A stretch of 34,935 nt of DNA, taken from the NCBI GenBank assembly GCA_003214235.1, contig QCLW01000012.1:1-34935 (forward strand), given 5' to 3'. The stretch is from Prochlorococcus sp. AG-418-F16 (GTDB lineage Bacteria > Cyanobacteriota > Cyanobacteriia > PCC-6307 > Cyanobiaceae). Below the pieces are notes generated by a model. That model worked only from the letters and a program-made list of their open reading frames with translations. It made no database searches and was not told the DNA's origin. Below, one piece after another: positions 1 through 8,497 of this stretch; position 1 is the first letter of the stretch; every line of letters begins with the position of its first letter. A program made the translations under genes and the position numbers.

Positions 1-49
1 TGCCAACGGCCATAAATAAATAAACATTGTTCTAGAAGTTATTCAATTT

Positions 50-1753
50 TTATGAAGAACAGCTGTAATGAGATACTCCTCCATAGTTAAAATACTTGCT
101 TGGCTTTAGTCGATTATATTTCTGATCTATTTCTGAGGGTTGTTCTTTGTATGGATTGCTAAAAACAGACTGTAACTCCTTTATTTTGTTGTAATTACCT
201 TTTTCAGCCTCTTCATATGCAGGGACGACCATCCATTCGCGCCATGTATAAACTGGGTTAAGAGATTTCATTGATGCCGATTTTGCTTTAATATTTGTCT
301 CTTTCTTCAAGATTGATTGCCATTTTTTAAGCCAGACTTCCCACCTATTATTGAGCTCATCATTAATGGGCAAATAGAAACTTGCTTTTAAAGAATCTAA
401 GTTATCAGGTACTTCAGAGAGTTTACGGAACAAAATTGTATAGTCTGCTTTTGAAATGACCATAAGATTAAAAAATTCATTAATAAGAGTTTCTTTGTAA
501 TGTTCTAAACCTAGCTTGTTCGCCCACATTTTCTCCAACTCTTTGTTCATTAATTCTGAAAAATCATTTTTGATTTGTTCTAGCTTTTCCAGATCTTGAT
601 CACTTTCTGAGAGTAACGGACGAAGAGAAGAACAAAATGTTTTAAAGTTGATTTCTGCAGCAGAAGGTTGGTTGAAAAATGAGAAATGCTTACCTCCACC
701 AGTCCATGGTTGAAATCTTGGATCAAATAATTCACAGAATCCAAAGGGTCCATAGTCTAGTGTGAAGCCTCCAGCAGCACAATTATCACTATTGAAATTA
801 CCCTGGCAATAACCAACTCGCATCCAATTAGCTACAAGAGATATAAGTCTCGATCTGTATAAAGAAGCCAGTTTTATTACCTTACTTTCAAATGAAATCT
901 CATAGTCAATTTCACCTTTGTAGTTTCTATCTATAAGATGTTGAACTATCATCTTTAGTTCATTAAGTGCCTCATCATGAGCATTATTGCGTACTCTTCG
1001 TGCAAAAAGTTCAAGCTGTCCAACTCGTAAAAAAGATGGAGCGACTCGCGTAGTAATTGCCGCTCGATTATCAATCATGATGTCAGGTTCAAAATACCTA
1101 GAGTCTTTGGAATACCATGGCCTCCTAACTTTTTCTGATTGTGAGACAAAAAGTGTTAAAGACCTTGAGGTAGGAATGCCCAAGGCATCCATTAATTCCT
1201 GTGCAAGAAATTCTCTAACGCTAGACCTTAAGACAGCCCTACCATCTGCTCCACGACAGTAGGGAGTTGGACCTCCTCCTTTAAGTTGCATCTCCATTCT
1301 TTTCCCATTGAATAAACCTTCAAAAACAGAAATTGCTCTGCCATCCCCATAACCATTCCCAGTGCCAAATGGACATTGTTGAGTATATTCAGTCCCGTAA
1401 ATTGATAATGCATAACCTGTTGCCCAACCAATAGGACTCATTGGATAACTAGCAACAGAAATATCACCTGAAAAAAAACGACAAAAATTCTTGTCTTTAG
1501 TAAGATCTGAGCTCAGCTTTAGTTCTTTAAAAAGTTTGTTGCTATGGGAAATATATTCTGGCTCTGGAATAGCAGTTGGAACAACTGGTACGTAATGACC
1601 TGAATATACTGAACGCGGCTTATGATCATTTCCATCTTTTGTTGATTGAGGATCTGCTCTAAGAGAATTCATAAAAGAATAGTCAGATAGTTGAGAAAAT
1701 TCAGAAAAATTTTCCGTAAGCTTTCCTTTTAATGAATCAGATTTGTTTGACAT
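50..1753 (-). CDS. selO: Protein adenylyltransferase SelO (YdiU/UPF0061 family)
   Basis: SelO is a pseudokinase-fold enzyme that transfers AMP from ATP to Ser/Thr/Tyr of target proteins; in bacteria it is tied to redox-stress responses. The 567-residue product has the family's usual length. Family signatures are visible: the YG.QFG-like segment (FGTGNGYGDGRA near residue 130), the QLKGGGPTPYCRGADGRAVLRSS nucleotide-binding region, the conserved VGYCQGNFNSDN segment (catalytic Asn/Asp) and LDYGPFGF with the metal-binding Asp. I place the start at the ATG at 1753; an in-frame TTG directly upstream would add only one residue. The C-terminal selenocysteine of some homologues is not evident (the end is SHYSCSS). 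It stands alone on the minus strand. Confidence 0.93.
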   Translation of the reverse strand: MSNKSDSLKGKLTENFSEFSQLSDYSFMNSLRADPQSTKDGNDHKPRSVYSGHYVPVVPTAIPEPEYISHSNKLFKELKLSSDLTKDKNFCRFFSGDISVASYPMSPIGWATGYALSIYGTEYTQQCPFGTGNGYGDGRAISVFEGLFNGKRMEMQLKGGGPTPYCRGADGRAVLRSSVREFLAQELMDALGIPTSRSLTLFVSQSEKVRRPWYSKDSRYFEPDIMIDNRAAITTRVAPSFLRVGQLELFARRVRNNAHDEALNELKMIVQHLIDRNYKGEIDYEISFESKVIKLASLYRSRLISLVANWMRVGYCQGNFNSDNCAAGGFTLDYGPFGFCELFDPRFQPWTGGGKHFSFFNQPSAAEINFKTFCSSLRPLLSESDQDLEKLEQIKNDFSELMNKELEKMWANKLGLEHYKETLINEFFNLMVISKADYTILFRKLSEVPDNLDSLKASFYLPINDELNNRWEVWLKKWQSILKKETNIKAKSASMKSLNPVYTWREWMVVPAYEEAEKGNYNKIKELQSVFSNPYKEQPSEIDQKYNRLKPSKYFNYGGVSHYSCSS

Positions 1754-1756
1754 CAA

Positions 1757-2157
1757 ATTTGTTATCTATTCTTGATTGCGTTGTAATTTCTATAAATTAA
1801 ACACTTAAATGTATTTTATATAGATTCTATTAGGGATGGTTTTTGCCGATACTTTTGAGATTAAATAGAAGTTAAAATTTAATATTTACTTAAAAAAGGC
1901 TTCGCAGTAAAACATATTTTAATAAAAAGTTTATAGGCTTTTAAAAATCAAAAAATAACTTTTCCAATATGTCAATTTTCTAGACAAGAAGCATTGCAAA
2001 TACTTATTTATTGACTAATACCTATTTTAGGTCGCTTAAAAAATAATGTAAAAAATCAACCATTTAATTTTTTGATCTACTTATGCCTCCCCCTCCTTAT
2101 TTCCGCACTATATCGCAGTAAAAATATCAATATTAAAATAACTTATTATTGTATTTT
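1757..2157. other. Gene-free AT-rich gap
   Basis: About 400 bases between two minus-strand genes. I see no convincing ORF, tRNA or strong hairpin, only AT-rich sequence with a short pyrimidine-rich patch near 2085-2100. It should hold the promoter of selO at its left end. Confidence 0.5.
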
Positions 2158-3501
2158 TTAACTTACCCAGCCTTTCAGCAAGTCAAACAAACTAACAAAT
2201 AGTCCAAAACCAATAACTGGAGGAGCCACCCATCTTGTCATGAATGTCAAATAACGGGTTGTTTTGATTCCAACTTTTGAATCACTGAGCTCTTCATTGA
2301 ACTTTCCTGGGACTACCCATCCCATAAAGAAAGTTACTAAGAATCCTCCAAATATAAGTAATACGCCTCCAAAAATCGAATCAACTGTTCCAAGAATGTT
2401 TAAGTTCAATGCAGAAGGAATTCCAGCTAAGAATAGGAATAGAGTTATCATCCAAACAGATTTTTCTCTTTTAAAACCAAATTTATCCATTAAAGAGGAA
2501 ACTGGAACTTCTAATAATGAAACAGAGGAAGTTATGGCTGCAATATAAGCTAATGCAAAAAATGCAACTGCTACAATTCTTCCTGCGGCACCATATGAAC
2601 CTAGGCCTGTTGGAATTGATATGAATAAAGCACCAACTGTGGATTCAGAAATAGCGTCACTTAAACCGAATGTTAAAACTATTGGGAAAGTTATTAATCC
2701 AGCCATTAGCCCAACCAAAGTATCTAATGATGCGACTCCAAAACTTAGTTTTGGAAGATTACTTTTTTTATTTAGATAAGATGCGTAAGTAACCATAATT
2801 CCAATTCCTAAGCTTAATGAAAAGAAAGCTTGTGTAAAAGCGTTTCTTATTGTCTGAGGATTTCTTAATTCGTTAAAATCAAACTTAAATAAAAATGTTT
2901 TATATCCTTCCCATGCTCCTGAAAGTGAAGTAGCCCAAATAGCAAGAATTACAATAATTATGAAAAGGATCGGCATGAAATATCTAGTAACCTTTTCTAT
3001 ACCTTTTTTTATACCTGATGAAACTATTATCGCTGTAAGTACAAGACTTAATAGATGGCCCAACAAAACACTGCTTCCACTACTTATTGAGCCAAAAAAG
3101 GTTTCTGCTTCAGTTAAATTCTTCGGTAAACCAAAAAATAAAGAATGGAACAAGGTGTCGGCTGTCCAGCCCATTATCACTGAATAATAAGATGCTATAC
3201 CCAAAGGAGCTATAAAGAACAAGATCCCTAATGGATACCAATTTTTCCCAGCAAGCTTAACTGGTGCAAGTAATGTACTTGCCATCGCATTTCTCCCTAA
3301 AGCCATTTCAGCAACAAATACTGGAAGGCATACAATTAAAACGATCAGTATGTATAAAAGTACAAAAGCAGCCCCTCCCCCTTGAGAGGCTCTGTAGGCG
3401 AAACCCCAAAGGTTGCCAAGACCTACTGCGCTACCAGCAGCCGCGAGAATGAATCCCAATTTACTAGTCCACTGTTCTCTTTGAGAAATTTTTGAGTCCA
3501 A
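2158..3501 (-). CDS. Sodium-dependent transporter, NSS/SNF (LeuT-like) family
   Basis: Membrane symporter predicted to couple Na+ entry to uptake of an amino acid or related amine; substrate unknown. At 447 residues it has about 11 hydrophobic helices. The N-terminus REQWTSKLGFILAAAGSAVGLGNLW is the classical NSS TM1 signature with the unwound GLGN segment that binds Na+ and substrate. TM1 continues WGFAYRASQGGG, whereas LeuT-type members have WRFPY, so the extracellular-gate Arg is replaced by Gly. The only plausible start is TTG at 3501, which places REQW at the normal position; no clear Shine-Dalgarno is visible. Confidence 0.9.
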   Translation of the reverse strand: MDSKISQREQWTSKLGFILAAAGSAVGLGNLWGFAYRASQGGGAAFVLLYILIVLIVCLPVFVAEMALGRNAMASTLLAPVKLAGKNWYPLGILFFIAPLGIASYYSVIMGWTADTLFHSLFFGLPKNLTEAETFFGSISSGSSVLLGHLLSLVLTAIIVSSGIKKGIEKVTRYFMPILFIIIVILAIWATSLSGAWEGYKTFLFKFDFNELRNPQTIRNAFTQAFFSLSLGIGIMVTYASYLNKKSNLPKLSFGVASLDTLVGLMAGLITFPIVLTFGLSDAISESTVGALFISIPTGLGSYGAAGRIVAVAFFALAYIAAITSSVSLLEVPVSSLMDKFGFKREKSVWMITLFLFLAGIPSALNLNILGTVDSIFGGVLLIFGGFLVTFFMGWVVPGKFNEELSDSKVGIKTTRYLTFMTRWVAPPVIGFGLFVSLFDLLKGWVS

Positions 3502-3641
3502 AATTAAAATCTGTTTTTTATAGTTGATTTATAACTCATAAATAAAAATTAGTTAATACTTTGCTTAATAAAAACTAATCTTTATTCAATTATTTTTTTT
3601 GAAAAAAAGATTTAGAATCTAAAAATATTTCATTAATTCTT

Positions 3642-3923
3642 ATGGCTATTGAAACAACTATTCTAGATTTTCAACTAAGTAATACTTTTGAACAATATGA
3701 ATCACATATGAATGCAAAGGAACAGCAGACGATGTTTAAAGAAATGGGAGTCAAAACTTTTTATATTGGTAAATCATTAGATGATCCTCATAGAGCAACT
3801 GTGATTTTTAAAGGACCAGAAAATGTTTTATATGATATTTTTATTAATCCTGAAACAAAAACTATAGTTGAGGCTTCAGGACATATTTATGAGGGAACAA
3901 AAATAACTCGCTGGATTTCATAA
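3642..3923 (+). CDS. DUF3764-like small protein
   Basis: A 93-residue soluble protein without signal peptide. The beginning (ETTILDFQLSNTFEQYESH) and the central DDPHRATVIFKGPENVLYDIF block resemble DUF3764, a small cyanobacterial family with a ferredoxin-like (dimeric alpha-beta barrel) pattern and unknown function. The C-terminal SGHIYEGTKITRWIS also fits that family. It starts about 140 bp from the divergent NSS gene, so the two likely have back-to-back promoters in 3502-3641. The assignment is from remembered family pattern only. Confidence 0.7.
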   Translation: MAIETTILDFQLSNTFEQYESHMNAKEQQTMFKEMGVKTFYIGKSLDDPHRATVIFKGPENVLYDIFINPETKTIVEASGHIYEGTKITRWIS

Positions 3924-3934
3924 ATGAACTTTTT

Positions 3935-4234
3935 ATGAATTATCAACTTTTAATTGAATCATATTCATTTGGGATAGCTCTTTCTGAGCAAGAAATAGAA
4001 CTTTTAAGTGTGGAACTTGAAACTCAAATCATGAACATTAATATTTCAAAAGAATTTGGTTGTTTTAAATCGGCTCCCTCTCATATTTGTGAAAGGCTTA
4101 ATTTAAAAAAAGATACTTCTTGGATTATGTGTCTTGCTGAAATATTAGATTTAAATAGGCCATCCAAATTAGGGAAAACAAAAAGTGTGGAAGTTTTCGA
4201 TTTACTTCTTGAAAAAGGACTTGTTATTGGTTAA
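3935..4234 (+). CDS. Hypothetical protein
   Basis: A 99-residue protein that I do not recognise. It is soluble, acidic in the first half (SEQEIELLSVELETQ) and has two Cys (FGCFKSAPSHICERLN; another at WIMCLAE). It starts 11 nt after the DUF3764-like gene and is probably co-transcribed with it. An ATG directly at 3924 opens only a four-codon frame, so the start at 3935 is preferred. Confidence 0.6.
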   Translation: MNYQLLIESYSFGIALSEQEIELLSVELETQIMNINISKEFGCFKSAPSHICERLNLKKDTSWIMCLAEILDLNRPSKLGKTKSVEVFDLLLEKGLVIG

Positions 4235-4319
4235 TTAATTATTCAGTTATTTGAGTATAAAAAAAATGAAGTGTTATTTCTTTATGCTGATAAAATTAAT
4301 TAAAGGGTAAATAAAAAAA

Positions 4320-4676
4320 ATGGAAGATTCTGATTTATTGATATTGGATAATCTTATTAATTTAACTAAATCAAGTGAAAATAAATTTAAGCGAGGAAAT
4401 TTCAAAGGGGCTTTAGACGACAAAATGAGAGCTAATGCAATATTGAAATCTAAATCTTGTAATGAAAAAATTATTGAAAAATATAGAAAAGAATTATCCA
4501 GCTTGTATTCCTCAAAATTCGATCTTATATTTGATCATAAGATTAAAATTGATGAAATAAAGATAAATGAAATAGTAAAAATGTTGGAAAATAAAAGTAA
4601 TGAAAAATTAAAAAATCTTAATTATAAAGGAGCAATAAAAGCTTTAAGGAGGGCAGAAAAATATTTATTATATTAA
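4320..4676 (+). CDS. Hypothetical helical protein with two similar GALxxxxRA segments
   Basis: A 118-residue Lys-rich soluble protein with no family I recognise. Two segments look alike: KFKRGNFKGALDDKMRANAIL (residues ~22-42) and KLKNLNYKGAIKALRRAEKYL (~97-117). Both have the spacing of TPR-like or other helical-hairpin repeats (N-[FY]-K-G-A-[LI]). The rest is predicted helix. It is preceded by an A-rich tract rather than a clear ribosome-binding site. Confidence 0.6.
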   Translation: MEDSDLLILDNLINLTKSSENKFKRGNFKGALDDKMRANAILKSKSCNEKIIEKYRKELSSLYSSKFDLIFDHKIKIDEIKINEIVKMLENKSNEKLKNLNYKGAIKALRRAEKYLLY

Positions 4677-4776
4677 TAAAAAGCTAAATCAGAATTAATT
4701 TTAAAGATTTTAAGAAGTTTTGCTTATTGTGTTTTTTTTAACTCAGTTTAAATTTTAAATAGTCAAAAAATAACTT

Positions 4777-4893
4777 ATGCAAAAACAAAATAATAAGAAA
4801 CTCAAAAAGTTTGATAAAAAGAAATTAGATATTCTAGATAGGTTTTTGAGGATATTATGGAGAAAAGAGGTTGAATATAAAATAAATATCTAA
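4777..4893 (+). CDS. Small basic ORF, 38 residues
   Basis: ATG at 4777 opens a 38-residue frame rich in Lys (MQKQNNKKLKKFDKKKLD) followed by a short amphipathic segment (ILDRFLRILWRKEVEYK). No family is recognised and no good ribosome-binding site is seen. It is listed because the 379-base gap 4677-5055 holds little else. A hydrophobic 18-codon frame from 4921 follows and ends in TGA; I do not call that one. Confidence 0.3.
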   Translation: MQKQNNKKLKKFDKKKLDILDRFLRILWRKEVEYKINI

Positions 4894-5055
4894 TAAAAAT
4901 ATATTTAAGAGAAATATCTTATGAAAGTTCAAATAGGATTCCTAATTATACTTTTTATCTTTCAGTCATTATTCTGATATTGCATTAAAAAAAAGTATTA
5001 AAAAATAAATTTAGAAAAGCTAAAAAAGTAAATTAAATTATTTGATTAAAAAAAC

Positions 5056-6360
5056 ATGAATTTAACAAAAGGAATACAAAAAAGTTTAGGTCCAGGCATT
5101 TTGCTGGCTGGAGCGGCTATTGGGGGTTCACATTTGTTGTCATCAACTACGGCTGGTGCGAGGTTTGGTTTTTCATTAGTAGGCCTAATTCTTCTTATTA
5201 ATCTTTTAAAATATCCATTCTTGTTGGTTGGGACTAGATTTACAGCATCTACTGGTAAATCATTATTAGAAGGTTTCAAAGAGAGGAATTCTTATTATCT
5301 TCCTTTATTTCTAATAGTTAGTCTAATTACAGGTACTTTTACAATAGCTGCTGTAAGTTTTGTTTCTGGTGTTCTATTAACTAATATTCCTTTTTTCTCT
5401 TCTTTTCCCCCGATGGATTTGTCTATAGGAATCCTTGGTGTCTCTGGAATGATATTGATTCTTGGTGAATATAAAGCCCTTGATAGAATTGCAAAATTTC
5501 TAGTAGCTCTATTAACGTTTTTAACTTTATTTGCGGTTTTATCTCTTTTATTAAAAGGTTCTATAAATGAGTCTCTAAATATGAGTTTTTTTGAACCAGA
5601 AATCAGCCCATGGAAGTTAACAAATTTAGCTTTTTTGATCCCTCTAATGGGATGGATGCCTTGCCCAGTAGAGTTATGTGTTTGGCCTTCTTTATGGATG
5701 TTTTCTCGATCAAAAGATTCAAACTATACCCCAAATATTAGTGAAGCAGAATTTGATTTTAATCTTGGTTACGCAATAACTGTTATTACAGCTATTTTCT
5801 TCCTTACTCTTGGAGCAATAACTATGTACGGTACTGGAGATGGAATGCTTTCTGGGAGCGGAGTCTCCTTTGCTCAAAAGTTAATACTCCTTTACACTAA
5901 ATCCATTGGTGATTGGTCCAAATTGATCATTATCCCTGCAGCATTTGCCGCAATGTTTAGTACTACAATTACTTGTCTAGATGCATATCCAAGAAGTATT
6001 TCTGCTATTCATGGTTTATTGAGGGGGACTGATTTTGGACACATGGATTCCAAGGCAGAGCGAAATAGATTTAAATTTTGGATGATTGTGCATATCTTTG
6101 CATCCTTATTAGCTTTGCTAATTGCAAGGTCTGGAGGTATAGGAATAAAAGATTTTGTATTTACTGCAATGACGGGAAGTTTTCTTACCGCACCTTTATT
6201 TGCATGGATGGCAATGGATACTATAAATAGCAAATTAGTGCCAATTAAAAATAGATACGGATTGTTTCTAAAAACAATATGTTGGATAGGATTGATTTTC
6301 TTAACTTTATTTAGTTTATTGTTTATTGCAAATTCATTTTTTGGGTTTGGAATTGGATAA
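5056..6360 (+). CDS. NRAMP-related divalent metal transporter, divergent subgroup
   Basis: A 434-residue membrane protein with about 11 helices, of the SLC11/NRAMP (MntH, COG1914) superfamily. TM1 begins GPGILLAGAAIGGSHLLSST, and the spacing to TTAGARFGF matches NRAMP TM1. The metal-binding DPGN motif is replaced by GGSH, and the TM6 MPH motif reads GWMPCPVE. Such GGSH/GVSH-type members form a bacterial subgroup whose substrate I do not know. Classical Mn/Fe transport therefore cannot be assumed; Mg or another ion is possible. The ATG at 5056 gives a short N-terminus ahead of TM1, typical of the subgroup. Confidence 0.82.
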   Translation: MNLTKGIQKSLGPGILLAGAAIGGSHLLSSTTAGARFGFSLVGLILLINLLKYPFLLVGTRFTASTGKSLLEGFKERNSYYLPLFLIVSLITGTFTIAAVSFVSGVLLTNIPFFSSFPPMDLSIGILGVSGMILILGEYKALDRIAKFLVALLTFLTLFAVLSLLLKGSINESLNMSFFEPEISPWKLTNLAFLIPLMGWMPCPVELCVWPSLWMFSRSKDSNYTPNISEAEFDFNLGYAITVITAIFFLTLGAITMYGTGDGMLSGSGVSFAQKLILLYTKSIGDWSKLIIIPAAFAAMFSTTITCLDAYPRSISAIHGLLRGTDFGHMDSKAERNRFKFWMIVHIFASLLALLIARSGGIGIKDFVFTAMTGSFLTAPLFAWMAMDTINSKLVPIKNRYGLFLKTICWIGLIFLTLFSLLFIANSFFGFGIG

Positions 6361-6502
6361 TTGTCAATAATTAAAAAACTTTTATCTAAGAGATTTATTA
6401 AGACTAATTAAATTTATTAATTTGAAAATAAAAAATAATTAAAGGGTTGATTTTTCTTCAGAATTCGTTTTTCTAGAAATATATTATTTTTCGGTACTAA
6501 TT

Positions 6503-6616
6503 ATGCTTATGCCCCAATCTACTTTGGAAAGCTTACTGTTTTTTTTGATACTATCTATTGTCGCAACATACATTGTAAATTTAAAATTTTCCTCTAAGTT
6601 AAAACCACAAAAGTAG
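6503..6616 (+). CDS. Small single-helix membrane protein, 37 residues
   Basis: ATG at 6503 opens a 37-codon frame: a short polar start (LMPQSTLES), one hydrophobic helix (LLFFLILSIVATYIV, residues ~11-25) and a basic tail (NLKFSSKLKPQK). This layout (Nout/Cin by the positive-inside rule) is common among the tiny thylakoid or plasma-membrane proteins of picocyanobacteria. No family is recognised. Confidence 0.45.
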   Translation: MLMPQSTLESLLFFLILSIVATYIVNLKFSSKLKPQK

Positions 6617-6664
6617 TATTTTAATATTTATCTTTTTCCTTGATTTAGATTTATTTACTTCGAT

Positions 6665-6889
6665 ATGAATCGTTTTAGGATTGTTAAGATAATTATAGTT
6701 TTTTCATCATTAACGTATTTGAGCGTAACTTTTTTACGAAATTATAATTCCCCAGAAAATATAGAAAAAAGATGTATTTTTAAATTTGAAAAAGATTTTA
6801 AAAATTCCTTAGAAACATCTCGTAAAGAATGGGATCAAATTTTAGATTTAGCTGATAATAATTATTTAAAATGTATGGATATACCTTAG
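6665..6889 (+). CDS. Hypothetical protein with N-terminal anchor
   Basis: A 74-residue protein with a basic start (MNRFRIVK) followed by a hydrophobic segment (IIIVFSSLTYLSVTFL), so a signal anchor or uncleaved signal peptide. The remainder is charged, with Cys at residues ~37 and ~70 that could form a disulfide outside the cytoplasm. The stop lies 8 nt before the DUF2839 gene, suggesting co-transcription. No family is recognised. Confidence 0.5.
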   Translation: MNRFRIVKIIIVFSSLTYLSVTFLRNYNSPENIEKRCIFKFEKDFKNSLETSRKEWDQILDLADNNYLKCMDIP

Positions 6890-6897
6890 TATTAATT

Positions 6898-7113
6898 ATG
6901 GGAGAAGCAAAGAGAAGAAAAAATTTAGGAATTCCGCCTAGAGAAAGAACTGAAGATATAAATTTGCCACAACTCGATAAAAAAGCTATACAACAAAAAG
7001 TTAGGTCTACATTATATAAATATCCAATCATCCCTTTGCTTTTTTATGGAGCTGCAATATTGATCCTTATCGGAGGTTTATTTTATGCTTATAAATCCTT
7101 TATTATTGCCTAA
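6898..7113 (+). CDS. DUF2839 family membrane protein
   Basis: The product opens MGEAKRRKNLGIPPRE, the signature start of DUF2839, a small cyanobacterial family with one C-terminal transmembrane helix. Here the helix is about residues 47-67 (IIPLLFYGAAILILIGGLFYA). I take ATG 6898 as the start because the family begins at MGEAKRR; an upstream in-frame ATG (6871) would add an unlikely extension overlapping the previous gene. A second, frame-disrupted family member is at 9335-9534. Function unknown. Confidence 0.85.
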   Translation: MGEAKRRKNLGIPPRERTEDINLPQLDKKAIQQKVRSTLYKYPIIPLLFYGAAILILIGGLFYAYKSFIIA

Positions 7114-7323
7114 TTATAAGGATTTTTAATTTTGATAATAATTTCTCTATGGATCTTGATTATTTATGACTCTATGAAATTATCAATTAAAAAGTATTTA
7201 AGGGATAAGAAAAATGAATAAAAATAACTTTGCAATAAATGATGAAAAAGTAATATAAGGTATTTATTTACGATTGACATCATCTTAGGTTGTTGTAATT
7301 TTGAATTAATTAAAAGTTTTTCT

Positions 7324-7458
7324 ATGAAAAAAATAAATAAAAAATATGCTGAAATATTACTTCAAGCTGATAATGCCGTTGGTAGAAAAGAAGTTGTTAG
7401 CTTATTAAAAAAAGCTGCAATTATTATGTCAAAATCTGAGGAAAACTTAGCTGCTTAA
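7324..7458 (+). CDS. Small conserved protein, paralogue of 30802-30936
   Basis: A 44-residue basic, helical protein (MKKINKKYAEILLQADNAVG then RKEVVSLLKKAA). It is clearly paralogous to the 44-residue product at 30802: both read MKK[IL]NKKYA, then A[DE]xAxGRKE[VA]V and an alternating Leu/Lys helix. Identical length and start support both as real genes. The function is unknown; the small amphipathic helix could bind a protein or nucleic acid. Confidence 0.7.
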   Translation: MKKINKKYAEILLQADNAVGRKEVVSLLKKAAIIMSKSEENLAA

Positions 7459-7467
7459 ATTAGAAAA

Positions 7468-7599
7468 CTATTTTATTAGAATAAATAAAACTCCATAAAG
7501 AATAATAGAGGAAGAGGCAGCCATAAAAACCAATGGCAATATCATTCCTGAGTTCAACCATCTTAAAAATCTTATTTTTTTGTTAATTACTCTTGGCAT
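7468..7599 (-). CDS. Small single-helix membrane protein, 43 residues
   Basis: On the minus strand ATG at 7599 opens MPRVINKKIRFLRWLNSGM followed by one hydrophobic helix (ILPLVFMAASSSIILYGVLFIL) and a terminal Lys. The basic N-terminus and clean helix give an N-in topology. It converges with the 44-residue gene at 7324 (stop codons 9 nt apart). No family name is known to me. Confidence 0.6.
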   Translation of the reverse strand: MPRVINKKIRFLRWLNSGMILPLVFMAASSSIILYGVLFILIK

Positions 7600-7810
7600 T
7601 GTTTTTTATCTATATTATTTGAAACTTAACAAGTAAATAAATCGTGTAAATGATTAATTAATCTTTATTCAATTTCTTTCCTTAGCAATTTTTAATATAA
7701 ATTTGTGTAAAAAAGTTTATTTTGATTTATTCCTAAATCTTTTAGGTAATTAATACCTTGAATTTTCTAAATATTTGAAGCAAGATTTATAAACATATGA
7801 TTTCCCAATA

Positions 7811-8086
7811 ATGATTGAAAATTTCAAAGTGAAGCCTGATGATTTTAAAGATTATGATTCCGAATTGTTACTTAAGATTCTAAATAAAAGCTCAATTAAC
7901 AAAACAAATACTGATGATAAAGAACTATTTGTAGATGAAAATTGGAAAATTAATTCAAAAAATATGACTAATATAATTCCTTCAGATAATTCAAATTTGA
8001 AAAGAATATTATCAGATATTTTTCCAAATAAAAAAATAGTTATTCAGGATAATAATGATGGGTCGCAAACAATTTTCTTATCCTAA
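7811..8086 (+). CDS. Hypothetical acidic protein
   Basis: A 91-residue soluble protein rich in Asp, Asn, Lys and Ser (MIENFKVKPDDFKDYDSELL near the start; NDGSQTIFLS at the end). No motif is recognised and there is no membrane segment. It stands alone between AT-rich gaps, and the body lacks internal stops or low-complexity drift. Lower confidence because composition alone could give such a frame. Confidence 0.5.
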   Translation: MIENFKVKPDDFKDYDSELLLKILNKSSINKTNTDDKELFVDENWKINSKNMTNIIPSDNSNLKRILSDIFPNKKIVIQDNNDGSQTIFLS

Positions 8087-8194
8087 TTTACTAAGTATTA
8101 AAAGCTTATTTATCCTATTTATTCAATATTTATTTTTTTGATAAAAATTAGTAAAAATTACTCTCGCGGAATTTTTTGAAGATGTTATTGTTCA

Positions 8195-8262
8195 ATAACG
8201 TTCATCCATGTTTATATCTCTGGACACATGACATGGGAGTACGGAACGGGATTCTCATTAAC
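8195..8262 (+). promoter_or_regulatory. Glutamine-II riboswitch (downstream-peptide motif)
   Basis: Conserved elements visible: CGTTC (8199-8203) pairs with GAACG (8244-8248); inside it CCATGT (8206-8211) pairs with ACATGG (8231-8236). The stretch GGGAGTACGGAACGGGATTC is, from memory, the hallmark of the downstream-peptide RNA that binds glutamine. A pseudoknot between ATGGGAGT (8233-8240) and ATTCTCAT (8251-8258) can form with G-U pairs, partly competing with the inner hairpin and lying just before the start codon at 8274. This layout suggests control of translation by nitrogen status. The class is frequent in marine picocyanobacteria and cyanophages. Confidence 0.72.
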
Positions 8263-8273
8263 TGCAAAAGACC

Positions 8274-8444
8274 ATGAATAACCTCTTACAAATAAGAGAA
8301 AAAATCAAAAGAGCCAATAGGCTATATGAAGTCCAACTTTTGGCAACTAAAAGTGGAGAAGTTACTCCATATAGAAGATCCGTCTTTGAAGAAAGAATTA
8401 GGAAAACACAAAAAGAAATGAAATTGAAAGACTCAAAAAATTAA
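8274..8444 (+). CDS. Downstream-peptide gene under glutamine-II riboswitch, 56 residues
   Basis: A 56-residue basic helical protein (MNNLLQIREKIKRANRLYEV, then TPYRRSVFEERIRKTQKEMK). It starts 12 nt after the riboswitch pseudoknot, exactly where the short peptides of that RNA class lie. By analogy with other glutamine-responsive small cyanobacterial proteins it may tune nitrogen assimilation by binding an enzyme; this is inference. A rho-independent terminator follows 25 nt after the stop, so the transcript is monocistronic. Confidence 0.75.
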   Translation: MNNLLQIREKIKRANRLYEVQLLATKSGEVTPYRRSVFEERIRKTQKEMKLKDSKN

Positions 8445-8468
8445 ATTCTTTTTTTAAACTTATCAATA

Positions 8469-8497
8469 AGAGGGGGTTTAATCCCTCTCTTTTTTTA
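8469..8497 (+). terminator. Intrinsic terminator of the downstream-peptide gene
   Basis: Stem AGAGGG (8469-8474) with CCCTCT (8483-8488), loop GGTTTAAT, followed by a run of T. Confidence 0.88.

Noticed and set aside
987-1262. Plus-strand frame antisense to selO
   Set aside because: Selo is a full-length conserved protein on the other strand; the antisense frame has no motif.
4921-4977. Hydrophobic 18-codon frame MKVQIGFLIILFIFQSLF
   Set aside because: Too short, ends at TGA, no ribosome-binding site or paralogue.
8228-8281. Seventeen-codon frame MTWEYGTGFSLTAKDHE before the 8274 gene
   Set aside because: It lies within the conserved pairing elements of the glutamine-II riboswitch, which explain its conserved look; the peptide start is at 8274.
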